Positions 8,521-14,473 of a DNA stretch of 64,000 nt are shown in pieces. How positions within the stretch are numbered: the first letter of the stretch is position 1; each line of letters opens with the position of its first letter. The position numbers and the translations under genes were made by a program. This DNA comes from Fulvimonas soli (GTDB taxonomy: Bacteria > Pseudomonadota > Gammaproteobacteria > Xanthomonadales > Rhodanobacteraceae), in contig NZ_QGHC01000012.1 of assembly GCF_003148905.1 (NCBI RefSeq), positions 18,847 through 82,846 of the forward strand. The letters run 5' to 3'. Below the pieces are notes generated by a model, which did not search any database, was not told the DNA's origin, and saw nothing but the letters and a program-made list of their open reading frames with translations.

Positions 8521-8852
8521 CCCTCACCCCGACCCTCTCCCCGGAGGGGAGAGGGAGCAGGGCGTGGCGTTTCATGTCGAATCCTTCTCCCCGGCGGGGA
8601 GAAGGTGCCGGCAGGCGGATGAGGGGACGGGCGGAGCCGAACGTATGGGATGCCTCCGCCAGCCCGGCCCCTCACCCCGACCCTCTCTCCGGAGGGGAGA
8701 GGGAGCAGGGCGTGGCGCTTCATGTCGAATTCTTCTCCCCGGCGGGGAGAAGGTGCCGGCAGGCGGATGAGGGGACGGGCGGAGCCGAACGTATGGGGCG
8801 CTTCCGCAAGCCCCGGCCCCTCACCCCAACCCCTCCCCGCAGGGGAGAGGGG
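8521..8852. repeat. Tandem 148-bp repeat built from CTCTCCCC palindromes
   Basis: This gene-free stretch (8285-8922) holds a head-to-tail duplication. Unit 1 is 8521-8668, unit 2 is 8669-8817, and a third partial unit begins at 8818. Each unit has a CCCTCTCYCC/GGGGAGAGGG palindrome, a second CCTTCTCCCC/GGGGAGAAGG palindrome about 60 bp on, and a shared spacer containing GAGGGGACGGGCGGAGCCGA. The two full units differ at only a few positions, which implies recent duplication. No reading frame here looks like a protein. Confidence 0.85.
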
Positions 8853-8922
8853 GCGAACGCGGTGTGCGGGTTCGCTGTCCCGTGCGGCGCGGCGGCCGTG
8901 AGCCTCGGGGTTTCGTCCGGCG

Positions 8923-9093
8923 TCAGGCTAGATGGAATATCCCGAACACCGCCAGCAGGGCGAGCAGGAACAGGATCAGGAAGATCGCGAACAGCACCTT
9001 CGCGATGGTGGCGGTGACGCCGGCCACGCCGCGGAAGCCGAGCAGGCCGGTGACCAGCGAGACGATGGCGAAGATGATGGCCCACTTGAGCAT
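8923..9093 (-). CDS. DUF1328 (YtjA-type) small membrane protein
   Basis: A 56-residue protein starting [16 protein letters not shown], with an RBS GGAG nine bases before the ATG. It has two hydrophobic helices (about 4-20 and 31-53) separated by the [14 protein letters not shown] loop. This layout, with GFxGxA in the turn, is the DUF1328 family of small inner-membrane proteins, whose function is not established. It is convergent with the GNAT gene across the repeat array and lies 110 bp downstream of yqeY on the same strand. Confidence 0.85.
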   Translation of the reverse strand: MLKWAIIFAIVSLVTGLLGFRGVAGVTATIAKVLFAIFLILFLLALLAVFGIFHLA

Positions 9094-9203
9094 GCGCTAC
9101 TCCGGTTCGGCCGCGTAGGCGGCGGCGGTGCGTGGCAGTCTCGGGCGGGCGCCGTGAAGGGCGCGCCACGGCCGGGCGCGCGCGGCCTTCACGGACGGGC
9201 GGC

Positions 9204-9650
9204 TCAGCCGGCCAGCCTCGCCTTGATGCGGGCGGACACCTGCGCCATGTCGGCGCGGCCGGCGGCCTTCTCCTTCACCGCGGCGACCACCTTGCCCATG
9301 TCCTTCGGCGAGCTGGCGCCGGTGGCGGCGATCGCCTCGGCAATCAGCGCGTCGATCTCCGCCTCGCCGAGCTTGGCCGGCAGGTAGGCCTCGATCACCG
9401 CCATCTCGGCGCGCTCGGCGTCGGCCAGGTCGGCGCGGCCGGCGGCCTCGTACTGGCTCACCGAGTCGCGGCGCTGCTTGAGCATCTTCTCCAGCACCGC
9501 CAGGGTCTGCGCGTCGTCCAGCTCGATGCGCTCGTCCACCTCGCGCTGCTTGACCGCGGCCAGCACCAGCCGGATCACGCCCAGGCGGTGCTTGTCGCCG
9601 CCGCGCATGGCGGCCTTCATGTCCTCGGTGAGCTGCTGCTTGAGCGTCAT
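9204..9650 (-). CDS. yqeY: GatB/YqeY domain protein
   Basis: A 148-residue stand-alone YqeY protein, related to the tail domain of the GatB amidotransferase subunit that contacts tRNA. Start MTLKQQLTEDMKAAMR is preceded by GGAGAACGACC. Family signs are KHRLGVIRLVLAAVKQREVD (about 18-37), QRRDSVSQYEAAGR (about 59-72), IEAYLP (about 84-89), and the C-terminal GKVVAAVKEKAAGRADMAQV. Its molecular role is uncertain. It sits directly behind rpsU, the standard position in many Proteobacteria, probably on the rpsU transcript. Confidence 0.93.
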   Translation of the reverse strand: MTLKQQLTEDMKAAMRGGDKHRLGVIRLVLAAVKQREVDERIELDDAQTLAVLEKMLKQRRDSVSQYEAAGRADLADAERAEMAVIEAYLPAKLGEAEIDALIAEAIAATGASSPKDMGKVVAAVKEKAAGRADMAQVSARIKARLAG

Positions 9651-9817
9651 GGTCGTTCTCCGGAAACGCACGAGGCCGGCGTTGCGCGGGGCAACGCCGG
9701 CCGGGGCGGGTTCGTGGGGCAGCGGCTGCGGATGGACGCGCCGGCTGCCTGCGGGCCGATGGGTTGCCGCCGTGCGGCGCGCAACCGGCCGTCCGCGCGC
9801 GGCGGACGGCGAAGACC

Positions 9818-10033
9818 TCAGTACAGGCGGGTCTTGCGCGAGACGTCGCGCGACAGGCGGCGCAGGTGGCGCTTCACCGCGGCGGCGCGCTTGCGCTTGC
9901 GCTCCTGGGTCGGCTTCTCGTAGAACTCGCGCTTGCGCGTCTCGGCCAGGATGCCGGCCTTCTCGCAGGTGCGCTTGAAGCGGCGCAGGGCAAGCTCGAA
10001 CGGCTCGTTCTCGCGGACTTTTACGCTGGGCAT
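9818..10033 (-). CDS. rpsU: 30S ribosomal protein S21
   Basis: A 71-residue, highly basic small-subunit protein starting [16 protein letters not shown], containing [10 protein letters not shown] and ending [11 protein letters not shown], the full length of bacterial S21. RBS CGGAG lies five bases before the ATG. It is driven by a good promoter at 10081-10110 and is divergent from tsaD, an arrangement shared with E. coli. A hairpin without a T-run (9788-9810) follows the stop and may attenuate transcription into yqeY. Confidence 0.97.
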   Translation of the reverse strand: MPSVKVRENEPFELALRRFKRTCEKAGILAETRKREFYEKPTQERKRKRAAAVKRHLRRLSRDVSRKTRLY

Positions 10034-10080
10034 GGAAACTCCGGGTGCTAAACTGGCCCGTGGAACCGGGCGAGCCGCGA

Positions 10081-10110
10081 AGTATAGCGTGGACACCAGC
10101 GATTTTTCAA
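10081..10110 (-). promoter_or_regulatory. rpsU promoter, embedded in the tsaD start region
   Basis: Read on the minus strand, TTGAAA (10110-10105) and TATACT (10086-10081) are 18 bases apart. Transcription would start near 10074, about 40 nt before rpsU. The -35 box lies inside the first codons of tsaD. Confidence 0.65.
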
Positions 10111-11138
10111 AGCCCGTGCTGGGCATCGAGACCTCCTGCGACGAGACCGGCGTGGCCCTGCTGCGCTGGCAGCCCGACGCGCCCGGCCGCGGCCTGCTCG
10201 CCCACGTCCTGTACAGCCAGATCAAGCTGCACGCCGACTACGGCGGGGTGGTGCCGGAGCTGGCCAGCCGCGACCACGTGAGGAAGCTGCTGCCGCTGGT
10301 GCGCGAGGCGCTGGCGCAGGCCGGGCTGGCCCCGGCCGACCTGGGCGGGGTGGCCTACACCGCCGGCCCCGGCCTGGTCGGCGCGCTGCTGGTGGGCGCT
10401 GCCGCGGGCCGCGCGCTGGCCTGGGCGCTGGGCGTGCCGGCGATCGGCGTGCACCACATGGAGGGCCACCTGCTGGCGCCCTTGCTGGAGGACGACCCGC
10501 CCGCGCCGCCGTTCGTGGCGCTGCTGGTCTCCGGCGGCCATTCGATGCTGGTGGAGGTCAAGGGCATCGGCCGCTACCGCATCCTCGGCGACACCCTGGA
10601 CGACGCCGCCGGCGAGGCCTTCGACAAGACCGCCAAGCTGATGGGCTTGCCGTACCCCGGCGGCCCGGCGCTGGCGAAGCTGGCCGAGCAGGGGCGGCCG
10701 GGGGCGTTCCATTTCTCGCGGCCGATGACCGACCGGCCGGGGCTGGACTTCAGCTTCTCCGGCCTCAAGACCCAGGTGCTGCTGGCCTGGCAGCAGTCCG
10801 ACCAGAGCGGGCAGACCCGCGCCGACGTCGCCCGCGCCTTCGAGGAGGCGATCGTCGACACCCTGGTCATCAAGTGCCGCCGCGCGCTGGAGGCCACCGG
10901 CGCCAGGCGGCTGGTGATCGCCGGCGGCGTGGGCGCCAACCGCCGGCTGCGCGCCGAGCTGGCCGCGGCGGGCGGGCGCGAGGGTTTCCGCACCTATTTC
11001 CCGCGGCTGGCCTTCTGCACCGACAACGGCGCGATGATCGCGCTGGCCGGCGCGATCCGCCTCGCCCACGGCCAGCATCAGGACGAGCGCATCCAGGTGT
11101 TCCCGCGCTGGGACCTGGAAAGCCTGCCGGCCGCCTAG
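10089..11138 (+). CDS. tsaD: tRNA N6-adenosine threonylcarbamoyltransferase
   Basis: Transfers the threonylcarbamoyl group to A37 of ANN-decoding tRNAs, with TsaB and TsaE. It has 349 residues against about 337 in E. coli. The ASKHA fold is evident: [14 protein letters not shown] at the N-terminus, the metal-binding HHMEGH near residue 122, [29 protein letters not shown], and the C-terminal [10 protein letters not shown] and [10 protein letters not shown]. The GTG at 10089 ([16 protein letters not shown]) is the closest start to the domain, with no ATG before it in range; the upstream open frame overlaps rpsU antisense and is not coding. The RBS is weak. The start overlaps the rpsU promoter. 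Confidence 0.95.
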   Translation: MDTSDFSKPVLGIETSCDETGVALLRWQPDAPGRGLLAHVLYSQIKLHADYGGVVPELASRDHVRKLLPLVREALAQAGLAPADLGGVAYTAGPGLVGALLVGAAAGRALAWALGVPAIGVHHMEGHLLAPLLEDDPPAPPFVALLVSGGHSMLVEVKGIGRYRILGDTLDDAAGEAFDKTAKLMGLPYPGGPALAKLAEQGRPGAFHFSRPMTDRPGLDFSFSGLKTQVLLAWQQSDQSGQTRADVARAFEEAIVDTLVIKCRRALEATGARRLVIAGGVGANRRLRAELAAAGGREGFRTYFPRLAFCTDNGAMIALAGAIRLAHGQHQDERIQVFPRWDLESLPAA

Positions 11139-11191
11139 CGGTTAGTATGCGCGCGCAATCGCGCGCAGCCCGGGAGCGGTACGCCATCGCT

Positions 11192-11548
11192 ATGGACACG
11201 GTTTTCATCGAGGGCCTGGAGGTCGAGGCCGTGATCGGCGCCTATGCCTGGGAGCGCGCGATCCGCCAGCGCCTGCGGCTGGACCTGGAGATGGCCTACG
11301 ACTGCCGCGCCGCGGGAGCCTCGGACGCGCTGGCCGACGCGCTGGACTACCACGCCGTCGCCACGGCGGCGACCGCCTGGGTGGAGGCCAGCCGCTTCGA
11401 GCTGCTGGAGGCGCTGGCCGAGCAGCTCGCCGCGAAGCTGCTGGCCGAGTTCCCGATCCGCCGCCTGCGCCTGCGCGTGCGCAAGCCCGGCGCGGTGGCC
11501 AACGCCGCAGCGGTGGGCGTGGCGATCGAACGCGGCGCCGGCGCCTGA
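11192..11548 (+). CDS. folB: Dihydroneopterin aldolase
   Basis: Cleaves 7,8-dihydroneopterin to 6-hydroxymethyl-dihydropterin and glycolaldehyde in folate synthesis. It has 118 residues, the usual length. Sequence signs are MDTVFIEGLEVEAVIGAYAWER, where E. coli FolB has DIVFIEQLSVITTIGVYDWEQ, then DALDYHAVA and the ELLEALAEQLA helix with the catalytic Glu region. An alternative ATG 15 codons upstream exists, but family alignment begins at 11192. Its stop overlaps the start of the folK-like gene (TGATG), so the two are translationally coupled. Confidence 0.93.
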   Translation: MDTVFIEGLEVEAVIGAYAWERAIRQRLRLDLEMAYDCRAAGASDALADALDYHAVATAATAWVEASRFELLEALAEQLAAKLLAEFPIRRLRLRVRKPGAVANAAAVGVAIERGAGA

Positions 11549-11958
11549 TGGACGCGCCGCGCCGCTGGCTGCTGCTGCTCGGTTCCAGCCTGCCCGACGA
11601 CGCGCGCGTGCGCGCGGCGCTCGACCGGCTCGCGGAGCTCGGCGCGGCGGCGCCGCTGACACCGATCCGGCGCTTCCCCTCGCACAGCGGCGGCGGCGAG
11701 TACTACAACGCGCTGGCGCGGCTGGACGCGGCGCTCGGGCGCGCGGCGCTGCGCGAGCGCCTGCGCGCGCTGGAGGCGGCGCTGGGCCGCCGCCGCGACG
11801 TGCCGGGCGAGGTGGCGATCGACGTGGACATCCTGGCCGGCCTCGACGGCACGCGCTGGCGCGCCGACCCGCACGCGCGGGCCAAGGGCGAGTTCGGGCG
11901 CGCGCCGGTGCAGGCGCTGCTGCGGCAGGCCGGCATCGGCGACGTGGACATGGGCTGA
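11548..11958 (+). CDS. folK: FolK-like pyrophosphokinase, short and divergent
   Basis: Resembles 6-hydroxymethyl-7,8-dihydropterin pyrophosphokinase, which transfers pyrophosphate from ATP to the pterin before dihydropteroate synthesis. At 136 residues it is shorter than the usual 158 or so. Conserved parts are LGSSLPDD (for LGSNLG), EYYNALARLDAAL, and AIDVDIL, which keeps the two metal-binding Asp of the DLD motif. The Trp-Gly-Pro-Arg stretch before that motif is replaced by DVPGEVA, and the C-terminal PH..M..R.F..PL region is reduced to DPHARAKGEFGRAPVQALL. Either a lineage-specific compact HPPK or a paralogue with altered activity. It is coupled to folB. Confidence 0.7.
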   Translation: MDAPRRWLLLLGSSLPDDARVRAALDRLAELGAAAPLTPIRRFPSHSGGGEYYNALARLDAALGRAALRERLRALEAALGRRRDVPGEVAIDVDILAGLDGTRWRADPHARAKGEFGRAPVQALLRQAGIGDVDMG

Positions 11959-11972
11959 AGGGGGAAAGACCG

Positions 11973-12713
11973 ATGGAACGTTTCGTGGTGTACCTGCCGC
12001 GCTGGCTGCGCTGGACCCTGCTGGCGGCGCTGGCGCTGCTGGTGGCCGGCTTCTCGGTGGCGTTCTTCCTCGGCATCAACCGGCCCGGCTTCAAGGACTG
12101 GCTGCCGGCCTCGGTCTCGGTGGTGCAGATCGCGCTGACCGCGCTGGCCTACGTGCTGCTGGTGTTCTTCACCGAGTCCGGGCAGAACCCGGCCGCGCTG
12201 CAGCGGCGCACCGAGCAGGTGCTCACCGGCCTGCTGCCGCGCACGCTGGCCCGCGTCACCGACGTGCAGGGCGCGCCGGCGGCGGTGACGGTGGGCGCGC
12301 CGAGCGGGGTGATCGGCTACGACTACACCCTGCGCACGGCGAACGCCGAGCTGCGCGCCTGGATCGGCCTGAACGTGCACCGGGTGATCGTGATCCTGTT
12401 CTGCGCCTGGCCCGAGGGCATGGAGGAGCAGGCGTTCCTGGAGCGGCTGCGCGCCGGCTTCGCCGACACCCTCGGCGGCGCCCGCGCGATCGGCTACGAC
12501 GAGCCGCACTTCCAGGCCGAGGCCATCGACGGCTGCCGCTTCGCCTCGATCTGGCTGACCTGGGACATCGGCACGCAGGAGGATTTCCTCACCCATTCGC
12601 CGAGCCAGCTGTTCTTCGCGCAGGACGTCGCGCTGATGCTGCAGTCCTTCCTGCGCACCGCGCAGCGCCGCGGCCTGCGCCTGTCGACCGCGCTGGCGCC
12701 GACGCCGCTGTAA
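11973..12713 (+). CDS. Uncharacterised membrane-anchored protein in the folate cluster
   Basis: A 246-residue protein starting MERFVVYLPRWLRW, 14 bases after the folK-like gene. It has two N-terminal membrane segments (about 12-36 and 46-66) and then a soluble domain of about 175 residues ending RLSTALAPTPL. Notable patches are AWIGLNVHRVIVILFCAWPEG and FASIWLTWDIGTQEDFL. I do not recognise a family. The tight spacing suggests it belongs to the folB-folK operon. A long perfect palindrome directly follows its stop. Confidence 0.7.
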   Translation: MERFVVYLPRWLRWTLLAALALLVAGFSVAFFLGINRPGFKDWLPASVSVVQIALTALAYVLLVFFTESGQNPAALQRRTEQVLTGLLPRTLARVTDVQGAPAAVTVGAPSGVIGYDYTLRTANAELRAWIGLNVHRVIVILFCAWPEGMEEQAFLERLRAGFADTLGGARAIGYDEPHFQAEAIDGCRFASIWLTWDIGTQEDFLTHSPSQLFFAQDVALMLQSFLRTAQRRGLRLSTALAPTPL

Positions 12714-12716
12714 GCG

Positions 12717-12769
12717 GAGCCTGTTCCCGTTCTCCCGGCGCGGGGCACGGGGAGAGCGGGAACAGGCTC
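12717..12769. repeat. Stem-only copy of the GAGCCTGTTC element; likely bidirectional terminator
   Basis: A 20-bp stem (12717-12736 with 12750-12769, one G-T wobble) surrounds a 13-base GC loop. The outer arm GAGCCTGTTCCCG and the inner GGCGCGGGGCACGGGGAGA match the ends of the larger element at 43696-43982. It fills the gap between two convergent genes almost exactly, reaching the base next to the pteridine reductase stop codon. Confidence 0.75.
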
Positions 12770-13534
12770 TCAGATGTGCAGCAGCCGCCCGCCGTCGGTG
12801 GGCAGCACGACGCCGCTGCTGTAGCGCGCGTCGCGCAGCAGGAACAGCACCGCGTCGGCCACGTCCTGCGGCGAGCCCTGGCGCGCCAGCGCGGTGCGCT
12901 CGCGCACCGTCGCCTCGGTCTCGGCCTTCACCGCGTTGGTGGACCACAGCATGTTGCCGGGCGCGATCGCGTTGACGCGCACCTCCGGGCCCAGCTCCAC
13001 CGCCAGCGCCTTGGTCAGCATCACCACCGCCGCCTTGCTGATGCTGTAGAGCGGGTAGCCGGGCAGCGGCCGCTCGGCGTAGATGTCGGCGATGTTGACC
13101 ACCGCGCCGCGCCGCGCCCTCAGGTGCGGCGCGGCCGCCTGGCACAGGAAGAACGGCGCGCGCGCGTTGGCGCCGAGCAGATCGTCCCACTGCTGCGCGG
13201 TCGCCTGCGCGAACGGCGTGGCGTAGTAGGTGGAGGCGTTGTTGACCAGCGCGTCGAGCCGGCCGAAGCCGGCGACGGCCTCGGCCACCAGCCGGGCGAG
13301 CGCGGCGGTGTCGGTCAGCTCCGCCTGCAGCACGCGCGCGCTGCCGGCGCGCTGCCGCTCCAGCTCGGCGGCCAGCGCGTGCGCTTCTTCCAGCGAACGG
13401 CGGCAATGCAGCGCCAGGTCGTAGCCGGCGGCATGCAGCGTGCGGGCGATCGACGCCCCGATCCGCTTCGCCGCGCCGGTGACCAGCGCGACCGGGCGCT
13501 CGCCGCGCGGCTTCGGATCGGACTCGTTGCTCAT
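12770..13534 (-). CDS. folM: Pteridine reductase (short-chain dehydrogenase)
   Basis: NADPH-dependent SDR reducing pteridines or dihydrofolate-type substrates. The 254 residues carry TGAAKRIGASIARTLH (cofactor loop, PTR1-type rather than TGxxxGIG), LVNNASTYY, and the catalytic YPLYSISK pair at about 171-178. It also has the family phrase AERPLPGYPLYSISKAA and ends PTDGGRLLHI. This matches the bacterial pteridine reductase branch better than FabG. Convergent to the folB operon but functionally linked to folate. The gene symbol is by family analogy. Confidence 0.85.
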   Translation of the reverse strand: MSNESDPKPRGERPVALVTGAAKRIGASIARTLHAAGYDLALHCRRSLEEAHALAAELERQRAGSARVLQAELTDTAALARLVAEAVAGFGRLDALVNNASTYYATPFAQATAQQWDDLLGANARAPFFLCQAAAPHLRARRGAVVNIADIYAERPLPGYPLYSISKAAVVMLTKALAVELGPEVRVNAIAPGNMLWSTNAVKAETEATVRERTALARQGSPQDVADAVLFLLRDARYSSGVVLPTDGGRLLHI

Positions 13535-13577
13535 GCCGCGGGAGCTTGCCGCAAAGCGCCGCGGGTGTCATCCCGGA

Positions 13578-14267
13578 TCAGGACGGCGGATCGCCGCGGC
13601 GCGCGGCCGTCACGCGCCGCGCCGGGATCGCCCGCGCCGGCGGCGCGGCGGGGACTTCGCCGCCGTCCACCGCGATCTCGCCGCGCAGCATCGTGATCGC
13701 GGTGGCGCCGACCTGGCGGGTGTCGTGCCAGGCGTAGGCGCCCACGCCGACCGCGCCGATCACCGGCAGCCAGCGCGCCGCGCCGCGGCCGAGCACGCGC
13801 TGCGAGAGGCGCACGCCGATGCGCTGGGCCAGCTGCTGCAGCAGGTTCGCCGACAGGCGGCGGAACAGCAGGCGGTCGCCCATGCGCACCACCAGGTCGC
13901 GGAAGGCCTGCGCCGCGGTGTGGCGGAACAGGCACCACAGCATCTGCTCGCGGTCGAGCTCGGCGTGCTTGCCGTACAGCGCGGCGAGGTCGCTGACCAG
14001 CTGCGCCTGCACGCGCCAGATCGCCATCAGCTCGGGCAGCACGGTGAGCCAGCCGAGCACGCCCGGCGGCAGCGACAGCGAGCCGGCGGTGAGCGCGGCG
14101 CGCTGGGCCGCGCGCTGCACCAGCCGGCGCGCCTCGGCCTCGGGATCGCGCTGCGGCCGTTCCCGGCTCGGCGGGATGCGCGCGACGAAGTCCAGGATCG
14201 CCTGGGCGATGCGCTGGGTATCCGCCGCCGGGGGCAGGGCGGGCAGCTGGCGGTCGGCCTGGTCCAC
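13578..14267 (-). CDS. EcsC-like protein of unknown function
   Basis: A 229-residue protein. The start is taken as GTG at 14267 (VDQADRQLPALPP) because AGGAG lies six bases upstream; there is no ATG nearby. It contains LSLPPGVLGWLTVLPELMAIWRVQ near residue 75, a helix-rich middle, and VLGRGAARWLPVIGAVGVGAYAWHDTRQVG near residue 190. That last part resembles the C-terminus of EcsC-family proteins (LPVxGAxxGAxxN...D). EcsC proteins are associated with ABC exporters or membranes in other bacteria, but no clear role is known. No partner transporter is next to it. Confidence 0.6.
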   Translation of the reverse strand: MDQADRQLPALPPAADTQRIAQAILDFVARIPPSRERPQRDPEAEARRLVQRAAQRAALTAGSLSLPPGVLGWLTVLPELMAIWRVQAQLVSDLAALYGKHAELDREQMLWCLFRHTAAQAFRDLVVRMGDRLLFRRLSANLLQQLAQRIGVRLSQRVLGRGAARWLPVIGAVGVGAYAWHDTRQVGATAITMLRGEIAVDGGEVPAAPPARAIPARRVTAARRGDPPS

Positions 14268-14419
14268 GGGAACTCCTGGTGCGTGCCGGCGATCGATGCG
14301 GGTGCCCCAGTGTCCGCGCGGCCAGGTGAAGACGGCCTGAGCCCGCGCGTGAACGGAGGCCGCCGGGCGGCGGCGGGCATGACTTCTGGCGGTGGCGGCG
14401 CTTCCGTCCGGCTTGGCAA

Positions 14420-14434
14420 TGTTATAACGTATCA
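14420..14434 (+). promoter_or_regulatory. Zur-box-like operator upstream of the TonB-dependent receptor
   Basis: TGTTATAACGTATCA differs at three of 15 positions from the palindromic core TGTTATAATATAACA of proteobacterial Zur boxes. It is an AT-rich island in a GC-rich region, 40 bases before the receptor start, a place where a repressor would block initiation. Confidence 0.45.
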
Positions 14435-14473
14435 ATTCCAACCTTCCCCGCCCCTCCAGCCACGGACCGCCCG

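Noticed and set aside
8521..8852. Possible CRISPR array
   Set aside because: Repeat unit is 148 bp with no short unique spacers and no cas genes; it is a tandem palindrome duplication.
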